A DNA stretch of 64,000 nt from Chryseobacterium cucumeris (GCF_016775705.1 NZ_CP068760.1:558001-622000), one strand, 5' to 3'. Shown: positions 17,190-26,131, numbered from the stretch's first letter. Numbers and translations are program-made. Notes: generated by a model from the letters alone, not told the origin.

Positions 17190-18149
17190 ATGTTCAAAAA
17201 AATCATTTTGAGTTTTCTTATAGCAATAGGAATTTCATTACATGCACAAAGCACAGGCATCAGTTTTCAAAAAATTGATTTGGAGGCTGCAAAAAAAGTC
17301 GCAGCAAAAGAAAATAAACTGATCTTCATTGATCTGTTCACTACCTGGTGTGGCCCATGCAAGCTCATGGCAAAAAACACTTTCACAGATTCCAGAGTCG
17401 GAGAAATGTTCAACAAAAATTTTGTAAACCTGGCCATAGACGCGGAAAAAGAAGGCTTAAGCCTGGCCAAAGAATTTAAAGTAGTCAACTACCCTTCTTT
17501 TTTATTCCTGGATCCAAAAGGAAAACTGGTTCAATATGATTTCGGCTATTATAATGCTGAACAGTTTTTAGGCGTAGGAGCAGCTGTTATTGAAAAAAAA
17601 ATGCCTCAGTCCGGTAAAACTTTAGATCAGGTAAAAGGAAAAATGATTGGAGATGAGATAGGTAATTTCAGTGCGAAAGATCATTTGGGAAATACATTTT
17701 CTTCATCAGCAGAAAACAAAAAACTGGTGGTTGTTTTTATTCGCGGACAATGGTGCCCTTATTGTAACAAATATATTGAAACATTACAGAATCTGGCTCC
17801 TGAACTGAAGTCGAAAAATGCAAAACTCGTTATTATTTCTCCTGAAAAACCGGAATTTATCGAAAAGACAATCAGTAAAACAAAGACCGATTATACCGTT
17901 TTATATGATGAAGGCTATAAAATAGCAGAAGCATTTGACGTCCTTTATACTCCTGACAGTGAAACTCTTAATTTATATAATTCAAAATTAAAGGAGGATT
18001 TTGCTGACAGCAGATCAGATCATTCCGGAAGACTTCCTGTATCGGCAACCTTCATCCTTAATGAGGGGAAAAAAATTACATGGAGGCATTTTGATACAGA
18101 CTATAAAAAGAGAGCATCTGTAGAAGAGATTGTAAAAAACCTGAATTGA
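17190..18149 (+). CDS. Secreted two-domain thioredoxin-fold protein
   Basis: A 319-residue exported protein with a signal peptide (about 1-19, ending LHAQ). The first domain (about 22-145) is a thioredoxin with FIDLFTTWCGPCKLM, the CGPC redox motif. The second domain (about 155-319) is a redoxin/AhpC-like fold with VVVFIRGQWCPYCNKYIETLQ (CPYC), KLVIISPEKPEFI and TYK-like C-terminal strands. Two redox motifs in one chain suggest internal electron relay in the periplasm, perhaps linked with the DsbD-type reductase encoded 330 bases downstream. The order of electron flow is inferred. Confidence 0.85.
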   Translation: MFKKIILSFLIAIGISLHAQSTGISFQKIDLEAAKKVAAKENKLIFIDLFTTWCGPCKLMAKNTFTDSRVGEMFNKNFVNLAIDAEKEGLSLAKEFKVVNYPSFLFLDPKGKLVQYDFGYYNAEQFLGVGAAVIEKKMPQSGKTLDQVKGKMIGDEIGNFSAKDHLGNTFSSSAENKKLVVVFIRGQWCPYCNKYIETLQNLAPELKSKNAKLVIISPEKPEFIEKTISKTKTDYTVLYDEGYKIAEAFDVLYTPDSETLNLYNSKLKEDFADSRSDHSGRLPVSATFILNEGKKITWRHFDTDYKKRASVEEIVKNLN

Positions 18150-18479
18150 TTGGTCCAAAACTTTTATCATGACAAACGATCTCATCATAATACCATGTTG
18201 CAAAATTGACAAAATCAATAATCACTTTAAATGATGAAATAAGTGATACCGCTATGGTGATGAAGGCAGAAGACGAAATATTTTTAGACATCAGGCTTAA
18301 AAAAAGAAAGTTTCTAAATTTTTTAGGGACGAAAAATTATCTATTTTAGCGAGGCAAAAAATCCGGACACGCACTCATCAGGAAAAATACTGTATTGACA
18401 GCTATCCTTCAGGGAAAACAGAAGATATGCAAAGAATGAGAAAACGAAATGGAGTCTCAAAACTTTAATGAAATGAACA
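18150..18479 (+). other. Non-coding, decayed stretch with a tilS fragment
   Basis: About 330 bases without an intact gene, lying between the redox protein gene and dsbD. The centre encodes, in broken frames, a short stretch like TilS (see the pseudogene entry). The first 90 bases encode in one frame ITLNDEISDTAMVMKAEDE, of unknown origin. It appears to be a rearrangement scar. Confidence 0.55.
18298..18366 (+). pseudogene. Duplicated tilS C-terminal fragment
   Basis: Bases 18301-18342 match tilS bases 16383-16424 at 41 of 42 positions and encode the same KKVSKFFRDEKLS segment. The reading frame continues to 18468 with no further similarity, and upstream similarity to TilS (KAEDEIFLD against KQDGDEFYP) is weak and in another frame. 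There is no start or complete domain, so it is a remnant. Confidence 0.75.
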
Positions 18480-20549
18480 ATGAAATTTAGAAACTGGTTT
18501 TTATTAATTCTACTATTTTTAGCGACAGGAATTAATGCGCAGATAAAAAATCCTGTAAAGTTTAAATTTACCATCAATGATCTGGGAAACAATCAGTACG
18601 AAGCGGTATTGAATGCTACCATGGAAAGCGGATGGCATATTTACTCCAAAGATTTACCGGAAGATACCGGAATTCCGACGGAGTATAAAGTGACAGGAAA
18701 GAATATTGAGTTGATTGGAAAATTTACCGAAGTCGGTAAAAAACATGAAGAATTTTCTGAAGCATTTGGAGGTACTATTGTTTTTTATTCCAATGCTGCC
18801 GGATTTAAGCAGAAATTTAAATTAAAAGACCCGGCAAAACCTGCAGATGTCACTTCCGAGATTACGTATCAGACTTGTGATGACAGGGTTTGTCTGGCTC
18901 CCAATACATTGGAATTCAATCAAAAAGTTACTCCAAAAGGGGCAGCGGAAGAGACTGCAGCCGAGGAAACCGCAGGTCCTGCAAAAGACTCTGTAAAAAT
19001 AACTGAGACTGTTATTGAAAATCCTGCAAAAACTGAAGCTGTGATCACAGAAGCTTCAAAACTGGATCCCAAGCAGTTGAAAATTGCAACCATCGATTTC
19101 AAAAAGCCATTGACAGATTGCGGTACAGCATCTGCCAAAGTGGATGAAAATTACTGGACGTATCTATTCCTTGGATTTATCGGAGGGTTAATTGCTTTGC
19201 TTACGCCATGCGTGTTCCCGATGATTCCATTGACGGTTTCTTTCTTTACCAAAGGAAGTAAAAACAAAGCCAAAGGAAAAAGAGATGCTCTTATTTATGG
19301 CTTTTTCATCCTTCTGATCTTTGTTTTATTAAGTATTCCTTTCCATATTATTGATGGAATTGCCGGAAATATCTTCAATGAAATTTCCACAAGTGTATGG
19401 CTGAACATTGCGTTCTTCATCATATTCATATTCTTTGCCGGAAGTTTCTTCGGGTATTATGATATCACGCTGCCAAGTTCTATCGCCAACAAATCTTCCA
19501 AAGCGGAAGAAGCGGGAGGAATTATCGGTATTTTCTTCATGGCATTAACGTTGGTGATTGTTTCTTTCTCCTGTACAGGACCTATTTTAGGAAGTTTACT
19601 GGGAAGTGCGGTAACAGGTTCATCCAATGTTCCTATGCTGCTGACCTTTGCTTTGGCTGGATTCGGGCTGGCATGGGCGATTATTTTTGGACTGCTGGCA
19701 TTATTCCCGCAGGCATTACAAAGCCTTCCGAAATCCGGAGGATGGATGAATACGGTAAAAGTAGTTTTAGGATTCGTAGAACTGGCATTGGCATTGAAAT
19801 TCTTGTCTAAAGCTGATCTTGTATCCAAAACATTCTTCTTAAAAAGAGAGCTTTTCATTGCCATCTGGATTATTATCGCCTTAGGATTAGCAATCTATTT
19901 ATTAGGATTGATCAGATTCCCTCATGATGATAAAAAGCCTAAAATCTCTATCACCAGAAAAATATTAGGGGTATTGGGAATTGGTTTCGTGATCTATCTG
20001 GTTCAAGGGTTAATCCCATCTGACCGTCCGAAACTTCAGTTATTAAGTGGAATTTTACCTCCACTCAATGTAAGCTATTTCCATGATGAAAAAGACGGAA
20101 TTTTAGGAATGCATCCGGAGCACGATTTCTTCAAAGCTGTAGAACTGGCCAAAAAAGAAGATAAACCAATCCTGATCGACTTTACAGGATACGGTTGTGA
20201 AAACTGTAGAAAAATGGAGGAATTTGTTTGGAGCGAACCAGATATCTTACCGATTCTTCAGAACGATGTAGTACTGGCTTCTCTCTATGTAGACGACAAG
20301 GAAGAGCTTCCTGAGGATCAGAAAACCAAAATTGACCTGGGAGACGGACAGATCAAGAAGGTAAAAACCATCGGGGACAGATGGAGTTTATTCCAGCAGG
20401 TGAACTTTAACAACAATTCTCAGCCTCACTATGTTTTAATTACTCCAGACGGTAAAGTAATCAACACGCCTGTTTCAGGATATATGCCTAAAGAGGATTT
20501 CAAAAAATTCCTTGAATGCGGGGTAAATTTCTATAAAAAGAATAAATAA
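18480..20549 (+). CDS. dsbD: Thiol:disulfide interchange protein DsbD family
   Basis: DsbD moves electrons from cytoplasmic thioredoxin across the inner membrane to periplasmic disulfide and cytochrome-maturation partners. The 689-residue protein has a signal peptide (about 1-21), an N-terminal DsbD alpha domain (22-140) with the cysteine pair in QTCDDRVCLAP, a linker, and a membrane domain with about eight helices and the redox cysteines in LLTPCVFPMIP and SFSCTGPILG. The C-terminal thioredoxin domain (about 545-689) holds FTGYGCENCRKMEEFVW (CENC). All six redox cysteines are present. It may reduce the CGPC/CPYC protein encoded upstream. Confidence 0.93.
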   Translation: MKFRNWFLLILLFLATGINAQIKNPVKFKFTINDLGNNQYEAVLNATMESGWHIYSKDLPEDTGIPTEYKVTGKNIELIGKFTEVGKKHEEFSEAFGGTIVFYSNAAGFKQKFKLKDPAKPADVTSEITYQTCDDRVCLAPNTLEFNQKVTPKGAAEETAAEETAGPAKDSVKITETVIENPAKTEAVITEASKLDPKQLKIATIDFKKPLTDCGTASAKVDENYWTYLFLGFIGGLIALLTPCVFPMIPLTVSFFTKGSKNKAKGKRDALIYGFFILLIFVLLSIPFHIIDGIAGNIFNEISTSVWLNIAFFIIFIFFAGSFFGYYDITLPSSIANKSSKAEEAGGIIGIFFMALTLVIVSFSCTGPILGSLLGSAVTGSSNVPMLLTFALAGFGLAWAIIFGLLALFPQALQSLPKSGGWMNTVKVVLGFVELALALKFLSKADLVSKTFFLKRELFIAIWIIIALGLAIYLLGLIRFPHDDKKPKISITRKILGVLGIGFVIYLVQGLIPSDRPKLQLLSGILPPLNVSYFHDEKDGILGMHPEHDFFKAVELAKKEDKPILIDFTGYGCENCRKMEEFVWSEPDILPILQNDVVLASLYVDDKEELPEDQKTKIDLGDGQIKKVKTIGDRWSLFQQVNFNNNSQPHYVLITPDGKVINTPVSGYMPKEDFKKFLECGVNFYKKNK

Positions 20550-20567
20550 TTTATTAACATATCATTC

Positions 20568-20599
20568 AAAAACTCACACTTTATCGTGTGAGTTTTTTT
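20568..20599 (+). terminator. Terminator of dsbD
   Basis: Stem AACTCACAC / GTGTGAGTT with a six-base loop, followed by a T run, 18 bases past the stop codon. Confidence 0.9.
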
Positions 20600-20650
20600 A
20601 TTTCATGAATTAAATAAACAATAAAACACAAAACGTAGTCTAAAATTAAT

Positions 20651-20658
20651 TATATTTG
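20651..20658 (+). promoter_or_regulatory. Putative -7 box of the T9SS type A gene
   Basis: TATATTTG, an exact TAnnTTTG match, 26 bases before the ATG at 20685. Confidence 0.5.
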
Positions 20659-20684
20659 AATAACTATCACCAATTCAAATACAT

Positions 20685-22220
20685 ATGAAATATTTAACAT
20701 CTACTTTTTTATTTCTTATCTATTCCGCATTAGCTGCCCAGTCTGCCCCTTCCATAGAATGGCAAAAAGCATTGGGAGGCACCCATGGTGAATCTGCGAA
20801 TGCCGTTCAGCAGACCTCCGACGGAGGATACATTGTAGCCGGACATTCTATGTCCAATGATGGAGATGTCACCGGGAATCATGGAGGAGGAGATTACTGG
20901 ATCGTAAAATTAAACCCTGCAGGAGGCATACAATGGCAAAAAACGTTAGGAGGAAGCCATGTTGATGATGCACAATCCATCCGTCAAACTACCGATGGAG
21001 GATATATTATTGCCGGATCATCCAATTCCAGTGACGGGGATATCAGCGGAAATCATGGAAATTATGATTACTGGATTGTAAAACTTGATTCCAACGGGAA
21101 TATGCAATGGCAGAAATCGCTGGGTGGAAGCAGTATGGATATGGCACAATCTATTCAGCAGACTTCTGAAGGAGGATATATTGTAGCCGGATCTTCAAGT
21201 TCCAATGACGGAGATGTGAGCGGAAATCATGGAGGAGGAGACTATTGGATCGTAAAATTAGATATTAACGGAAATATACAATGGCAGAAATCGCTGGGTG
21301 GAAGCAGCAGTGAACAGGTCAATTCTGTGCAGCAAACTTTTGATGGCGGGTATATTATTGCAGGAACCACCGTGTCTACAGATGGCGATATTACTGTAAG
21401 CTACGGGAACAATGACTTTTGGGTAGTAAAACTCGATTCCGGAGGAAATATGCAATGGCAAAAAACGTTGGGCAATATTGGTGACAACATGGGATATTAT
21501 GCGCAACAGACTTTCGATGGCGGCTATATTGCCGTGGGCACTTCTTTTAATCCTTCAAATCTTGAAAGCGGACTTCCCGATTATTGGGTTATCAAACTAA
21601 GCAATAACGGAACCATCGAGTGGGATAAATATTTTGGAGGAAGTTTTCATGACAACGCCATAACTATTCGCCAAACTCCCGAATGGGATTATATTGTTGC
21701 AGGCTGGACAGCTTCCAACAACGGACAAGTAACCAATCACCACGGTAATCTGGATTACTGGGTCATAAAACTGGACAGCAGCGGAAATCTGAAGTGGGAG
21801 AAAACCTTGGGAGGTCCCGATTTCGATTACTTAACTGCTGTTGAACTGACCGCTGATAACGGGTATATTGTTTCAGGAAGTACAGGATCTACAAGTGGAG
21901 ACGTTACCGGACATCATGGTATGACCGATGCCTGGGTAGTAAAATTAAGTCCGGAACAACTTGGTATTTCAGAAAACCACTCGATAAATAAACCTAACCT
22001 CTACCCTAATCCGGCAAAAGACTTTTTCTACTTGGACCATCTGCCCCGGGAAAGTACTATTAGCATTACTGATATGTCCGGAAGAAAACTTTTCTCTCAA
22101 AAATATAATGAAGAAAAAATTAAAATCAGTACATCTGCATTCACGGAAGGACTTTATATGGTACAGGTAAAAAACAAAGAAGAAATTATTCTTACAAAGA
22201 AAATAACAATCACCCGGTAA
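20685..22220 (+). CDS. T9SS type A cargo protein with internal beta-propeller-like repeats
   Basis: A 511-residue secreted protein. A signal peptide (about 1-18, LAAQ) is followed by about seven repeats of roughly 58 residues, each with the pattern W.K.(L/F)GG, QQT.DGGYI(V/I)AG, (S/T)..GD(V/I).G.HG..D(Y/F)W(V/I)VKL, then a C-terminal T9SS type A sorting domain (about 435-511, LYPNPAKDFFYL and GLYMVQV). Such proteins are exported by the type IX system and attached to the cell surface. Units 3 and 4 share 27 identical bases (for example CAATGGCAGAAATCGCTGGG at about 21106 and 21280), so the array has expanded recently. The ligand is unknown. Confidence 0.88.
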   Translation: MKYLTSTFLFLIYSALAAQSAPSIEWQKALGGTHGESANAVQQTSDGGYIVAGHSMSNDGDVTGNHGGGDYWIVKLNPAGGIQWQKTLGGSHVDDAQSIRQTTDGGYIIAGSSNSSDGDISGNHGNYDYWIVKLDSNGNMQWQKSLGGSSMDMAQSIQQTSEGGYIVAGSSSSNDGDVSGNHGGGDYWIVKLDINGNIQWQKSLGGSSSEQVNSVQQTFDGGYIIAGTTVSTDGDITVSYGNNDFWVVKLDSGGNMQWQKTLGNIGDNMGYYAQQTFDGGYIAVGTSFNPSNLESGLPDYWVIKLSNNGTIEWDKYFGGSFHDNAITIRQTPEWDYIVAGWTASNNGQVTNHHGNLDYWVIKLDSSGNLKWEKTLGGPDFDYLTAVELTADNGYIVSGSTGSTSGDVTGHHGMTDAWVVKLSPEQLGISENHSINKPNLYPNPAKDFFYLDHLPRESTISITDMSGRKLFSQKYNEEKIKISTSAFTEGLYMVQVKNKEEIILTKKITITR

Positions 22221-22305
22221 CCCCTTGAAAATATCATAATTACCCTTTTTCTTCAAGAAAAGTATTAAAAAACAGAAATAGGTAAAATTTATACAATAAT
22301 AATCA

Positions 22306-22323
22306 ATAGATTCATGAATCTAT
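22306..22323. promoter_or_regulatory. Perfect 18-base palindrome, putative operator
   Basis: The stretch ATAGATTCATGAATCTAT equals its own reverse complement. It lies 80 bases before the orphan exbD start. A dimeric repressor site is inferred. A near-match to the -7 box, TATGTTTTG, follows at about 22346, just downstream. Confidence 0.5.
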
Positions 22324-22402
22324 AAAGTTTTTAACAATCAAGGCATATGTTTTGTATGAATTCTTCAAAAAAAATATAGTCTAACATTTAAAAACTTTAA
22401 TC

Positions 22403-22927
22403 ATGGCAGAAGTAATTGCACAAGAAAAACAAGGCGGAAAGCAAAAGAAAAAAATGATCCGAGTGGACATGACGCCTATGGTCGATCTGGGATTCTTACT
22501 TATCACTTTCTTTATGTTCACCACCAATTTTACAAAACCTAATGTAATGGACCTGGGACTCCCTGCAAAAGATCCAAATCCCAGTTCTATTGATAAACCG
22601 GTAATTGGTGATCAAAACCAGATTACCTTTATCCTTGGAAAAGACAACCGGGTATTTTATCATCAGAGCAATCAGAAAGATTTGAATAAAGGAAACCTGA
22701 AAGAAACAGATTTCAGTGGAATAAAAATTTCAAAGATCATTGCTGAAGCGTATAAAAATGCTCCTGCACCCAACAAATTCACAGTGATTGTAAAACCAAC
22801 AGATGAAGCCAACTACAAAAATTTTGTAGACATGCTGGACAACCTTGCTATTTCTAAAAAGGAACGATATGGCGTAACAGACATCAAACCTTGGGAAACA
22901 AAGGTTTATAAGGAATTAACTCAATAA
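22403..22927 (+). CDS. exbD: Orphan ExbD
   Basis: A 174-residue ExbD paralogue away from any exbB or tonB gene. It closely resembles the copy at 1513-2082: RVDMTPMVDLGFLLITFFMFTT with the membrane Asp, KPNVMDLGLPAK, and the C-terminal FVDMLDNLAISKKERYGVTDIKPWE. It has its own leader with an 18-base palindrome and its own terminator, so it is separately regulated. It may replace the housekeeping ExbD in a complex under certain conditions. Confidence 0.9.
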   Translation: MAEVIAQEKQGGKQKKKMIRVDMTPMVDLGFLLITFFMFTTNFTKPNVMDLGLPAKDPNPSSIDKPVIGDQNQITFILGKDNRVFYHQSNQKDLNKGNLKETDFSGIKISKIIAEAYKNAPAPNKFTVIVKPTDEANYKNFVDMLDNLAISKKERYGVTDIKPWETKVYKELTQ

Positions 22928-22931
22928 AAGA

Positions 22932-22960
22932 CAAGGGCATTTTTTAAATGCTCTTTTTTT
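22932..22960 (+). terminator. Terminator of the orphan exbD
   Basis: Stem GGGCATTT (22935-22942) with AAATGCTC (22946-22953, one G-T pair) and seven T afterwards. Confidence 0.8.
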
Positions 22961-22963
22961 GAC

Positions 22964-22971
22964 TAAATTTG
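22964..22971 (+). promoter_or_regulatory. Putative -7 box of the hydrolase gene
   Basis: TAAATTTG, an exact TAnnTTTG match. It overlaps the TTG at 22969 that would open a longer frame, so the hydrolase must start later, at 23038. Confidence 0.55.
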
Positions 22972-23037
22972 AAAGGAGAAACAGATCCACAGTATGTAAG
23001 CTGCTGTATTATTTTTAACCTTCTAAATTTTGGAATC

Positions 23038-23820
23038 ATGCTGAACTTTGAAAGAAAAGGAAACGGAAAAGAAACGTTGGTACTTCTTCACGGATTTATG
23101 GAAAATCTATCCATCTGGAGTGATATGGAACATCACCTTTCCAAAGATTTTTCACTGCTCAAAATTGACCTTCCCGGCCATGGACAGTCTGAAATTCTGG
23201 CTGAAGTTCACACCATGGAACTGATGGCTGAAGAAGTAAAAAAAGTATTGGATGATCAGCATTTAGAAAAAATACATCTTCTGGGACATTCTATGGGAGG
23301 ATATACATCTCTCGCTTTTGCAGAAAAGTATCCTGATTCTTTAAAAAGTCTTACATTATTTTTCTCTACGTATTTTCCGGATGATGAAGAGAAAAAACAG
23401 CAGCGAATCAAAAGCTACAGAATCATCAAGGATGCTTTTGCCCATTATGCAAGAGCCGGGGTACCTAATTTATTCAATCCAAACGAAAGGGATATCCTGG
23501 AAGGAAAAATAGAAACCGCTCTTGAAACCGCGCTATCCACCAACAATCTGGGGGCACTTGCCTGTGTAAAAGGTATGGTGCAAAGAACCGACAAAAAACA
23601 TGTCCTTGAAAACCTGGAAGCTAAAATCTTAGTACTGGCGGGTAAACATGATAATGCGGTAAAAACGGATATGATGATCAAACATCTTCCGGACAGAACG
23701 AATATCAAATCTTATATCCTGGACTGCGGACACAACGGTCATTGGGAAAAGCCAGGAATCTGCGCAGAAATCATCAATACAGAACTTCTTCACAATCTTC
23801 CTAAAAAACTGGTTTTATAA
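23038..23820 (+). CDS. Alpha/beta hydrolase
   Basis: A 260-residue alpha/beta-hydrolase fold enzyme. The nucleophile elbow is GHSMGGY, with the Ser near residue 85. The oxyanion region is seen in VLLHGFMENLSIWSDM, an acid at LAGKHDNAV, and the catalytic His in DCGHNGHWE. The profile matches small carboxylesterase or MenH-like hydrolases that act on an unknown ester. The start is set at ATG 23038 because the promoter box lies at 22964-22971 and the family begins near here. It lies 71 bases before the patatin gene. Confidence 0.88.
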   Translation: MLNFERKGNGKETLVLLHGFMENLSIWSDMEHHLSKDFSLLKIDLPGHGQSEILAEVHTMELMAEEVKKVLDDQHLEKIHLLGHSMGGYTSLAFAEKYPDSLKSLTLFFSTYFPDDEEKKQQRIKSYRIIKDAFAHYARAGVPNLFNPNERDILEGKIETALETALSTNNLGALACVKGMVQRTDKKHVLENLEAKILVLAGKHDNAVKTDMMIKHLPDRTNIKSYILDCGHNGHWEKPGICAEIINTELLHNLPKKLVL

Positions 23821-23891
23821 AACAGGTTACCTGACAAATTAAGCTGTGCATAACAAAAAATCCTGTATATTAGTAGAGGATAATTTAGGTA

Positions 23892-24698
23892 ATGGCTTTA
23901 TTTTCATTCAAAAAAAAGAAACCACCGGCACCACCGGTTATCGGACTTACACTTTCAGGCGGAGGAATGCGTGGGATTGCTCATATCGCCGTACTGAAAG
24001 CTTTGGAAGAATACAATCTGAAACCACACATTATTTCAGGAACCAGCGCAGGATCCATCATTGGTGCTTTTTATTCTTTTGGAAAAACGCCGGAAGAGAT
24101 GATGGAAATTGTCAAGCAAACTTCTTTTTTTTCCAGGTCATCTTTAAAATTATCCAAAAACGGAATCTTCAGTTCCAATTTTATTTTAAAACTGTTCAAA
24201 GATTATTTCCCTGAAGACAATTTCGGTATTTTAAAAATTCCGGTGTATGTAGCCGCAACGGAAATGACTCATGGCATTGTAGATTTCTTTTCTGAAGGAG
24301 AGCTTTTTGGACCATTACTGGCTTCCTCAAGCGTTCCTTTTATTCTTCCACCGGTAAGAATTGGTGAGAAAATTTATGTGGATGGCGGCGTTCTGGATAA
24401 TCTTCCCATTGAGCCTATCATGGATAAATGTAATTTTCTGATTGCCTCTCATGTCAATTCCATCAGCTATGATGAGTTAAGCAAGATGAGCCTGATGAAA
24501 GAATTCGACAGAATCCTTCACTTAGCGATCGCAAAGTCGGTCTATTCTAAAGCAAAATACTGCAATATTTTTCTTGATCCGCCCAAAATGACGAAATACA
24601 GTCTTTTCAACAAAAGATATATGGATGAAATGTTTCAGCAAGTGTATGATTATACCTGCCAGGAGCTTGAAGAAAAGGGGTTTCGTAGAAGTATTTAG
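23892..24698 (+). CDS. Patatin-like phospholipase (RssA-like)
   Basis: A 268-residue patatin-family serine acyl hydrolase. It has the glycine-rich oxyanion loop SGGGMRG, the nucleophile motif GTSAG (Ser at about 57), and the catalytic Asp in VDGGVLDNLP. There is no signal peptide, so it is probably cytoplasmic or membrane-associated. It would hydrolyse lipid or acyl esters, but the substrate is not evident. It follows the alpha/beta hydrolase and may share its transcript. Confidence 0.9.
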   Translation: MALFSFKKKKPPAPPVIGLTLSGGGMRGIAHIAVLKALEEYNLKPHIISGTSAGSIIGAFYSFGKTPEEMMEIVKQTSFFSRSSLKLSKNGIFSSNFILKLFKDYFPEDNFGILKIPVYVAATEMTHGIVDFFSEGELFGPLLASSSVPFILPPVRIGEKIYVDGGVLDNLPIEPIMDKCNFLIASHVNSISYDELSKMSLMKEFDRILHLAIAKSVYSKAKYCNIFLDPPKMTKYSLFNKRYMDEMFQQVYDYTCQELEEKGFRRSI

Positions 24699-24731
24699 AA
24701 GTTAATCAGAAAAATTTACAGATTTTTGCCT

Positions 24732-25736
24732 CTATAAACCTTCCTCTTTTACTTTTTCTTTGAAGTTGACGATCGTTCCCGCTAAAGAATCTAAAGATTT
24801 CCCTCCGGCTGCATTAATATGCCCGCCACCATTGAAATATTTTCTTGAGAATTGGTTCACATCCACATCATCTTTACTTCTGAAAGAAATTTTAACGAAG
24901 TCTTCGTACAGATCTTCCATAAAGAATGCTGACATTTTCACTCCGGCAATACTCAAACCATAATTCACAAAACCTTCTGTATCTCCTTTCTGGAAACCAA
25001 ATTCTTTCAGTTCGTTTCTTGTCAGGCTTAAAACCGCTACGGTTCCGTCATTCACCACTTCTATTCTTCCAAGAACCAAAGCAAGCAAATGCAGGCGGGA
25101 AACCGTATTGGTATCCCATGTATTGGAAGTAATCATGGCAGGGTCTGCACCGTGTTCAATAAGATTAGCAATAATCCTGTGGGTAGTAGCACTGGTAGAA
25201 CGAAAACGGAAACCTCCTGTATCCGTCATGATTCCGGTATAAAGACATTCCGCCATATCCTGGTTCACCAGCTTTTCATCCTCCATTGCTTCAATGAAAT
25301 GATAAATCATCTGTGAAGTGGCAGGAATGACTGTATCAGAATACACAAAATCAAATTGTTCCGGCTGTTGGTGATGATCAATAAGAATTTTCTTCCCCGG
25401 AGCTTTTACCAGCCAGTCTCCTAATAATCCTATTCTTGACGGAGAATTAAAATCCAGGCAGAAAATAACATCTGCTCCCGCAATCAAATCCGCAGCCAGT
25501 TTTCTTTTATATTCTGCAATAATAACTTTTTTAGATTCCGGCATCCATTTCAGAAATTTCGGAAAATCATTGGGTACGATAACCTCCGCATGAATTCCTT
25601 TTGCTTTCAGATAATGTTTTAATCCAAGGCTTGAACCAATAGCATCTCCATCCGGGTTATAATGGGTAAGGATCACTATTCTGCTATCCTGGGTAAGTAA
25701 TGTATTGATATCTAAAAGTTCTGCTGGTGTAAACAT
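24732..25736 (-). CDS. DHH-family NrnA-like oligoribonuclease / PAP phosphatase
   Basis: A 334-residue protein of the DHH/DHHA1 phosphoesterase family. The N-terminal domain has LTHYNPDGDAIGSSLGL (metal-binding DxD), FCLDFNSPSRIG and LIDHHQQPE (DHH motif), and the C-terminal DHHA1 domain has GGGHINAAGG. NrnA degrades short oligoribonucleotides and dephosphorylates 3'-phosphoadenosine 5'-phosphate. The longer frame to 25796 would read through a promoter box at 25770-25777, so the start is placed at 25736. Confidence 0.92.
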   Translation of the reverse strand: MFTPAELLDINTLLTQDSRIVILTHYNPDGDAIGSSLGLKHYLKAKGIHAEVIVPNDFPKFLKWMPESKKVIIAEYKRKLAADLIAGADVIFCLDFNSPSRIGLLGDWLVKAPGKKILIDHHQQPEQFDFVYSDTVIPATSQMIYHFIEAMEDEKLVNQDMAECLYTGIMTDTGGFRFRSTSATTHRIIANLIEHGADPAMITSNTWDTNTVSRLHLLALVLGRIEVVNDGTVAVLSLTRNELKEFGFQKGDTEGFVNYGLSIAGVKMSAFFMEDLYEDFVKISFRSKDDVDVNQFSRKYFNGGGHINAAGGKSLDSLAGTIVNFKEKVKEEGL

Positions 25737-25769
25737 CCGGTGTTTATTTTTCGTTAAAATTAAAGTTTT

Positions 25770-25777
25770 CAAAGATA
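25770..25777 (-). promoter_or_regulatory. Putative -7 box of the DHH phosphoesterase gene
   Basis: Minus-strand TATCTTTG, an exact TAnnTTTG match, 33 bases before the start codon. Confidence 0.55.
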
Positions 25778-25920
25778 GAGCTTTTATATAAATCATTTAA
25801 ATATTATTTTTGTACCGGAAAAATGGTTTTGTGATGAGGGTTTGTTAATACCCTACCAAAAAACATTACATTTAATTTTAAAAAAAGATAATTAAAGTTT
25901 GTAACTTATAAAAATTTATA

Positions 25921-25928
25921 TATCTTTG
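25921..25928 (+). promoter_or_regulatory. Putative -7 box of rpmH
   Basis: TATCTTTG, an exact TAnnTTTG match, 44 bases before rpmH. Confidence 0.6.
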
Positions 25929-25972
25929 CAACCTGAAAATTAATAGATTAATTACGATTTAAACATATAGTA

Positions 25973-26131
25973 ATGAGTAAAAGAACATTCCAGCCATCAG
26001 AAAGAAAGAGAAGAAACAAACACGGTTTCAGAGAAAGAATGTCTACGCCAAATGGAAGAAGAGTTTTGGCTGCGAGAAGAGCTAAAGGCAGAAAGAGATT
26101 AACTGTAAGTGCTGCACGCGCTAAGAGATAA
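25973..26131 (+). CDS. rpmH: Large ribosomal subunit protein bL34
   Basis: A 52-residue highly basic protein with the bL34 signature [19 protein letters not shown] and [18 protein letters not shown], a component of the large ribosomal subunit. It is too short for some gene callers. It is flanked by a promoter box and a terminator, so it is transcribed alone. In many bacteria rpmH adjoins rnpA and dnaA, but here neither is present. Confidence 0.97.
   Translation: MSKRTFQPSERKRRNKHGFRERMSTPNGRRVLAARRAKGRKRLTVSAARAKR

Noticed and set aside
18920..19864. Long antisense frames inside dsbD
   Set aside because: They follow the codon pattern of the sense gene and have no start signals or protein-like features.
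20685..22220. Regularly spaced similar DNA in the T9SS type A gene, suggestive of an array
   Set aside because: The spacing is about 174 bases, the units encode protein repeats in frame, and there are no CRISPR-type short repeats.
22969..23037. TTG-started extension of the alpha/beta hydrolase
   Set aside because: The TTG lies inside an exact TAnnTTTG box at 22964-22971, and the 23 residues are not family sequence.
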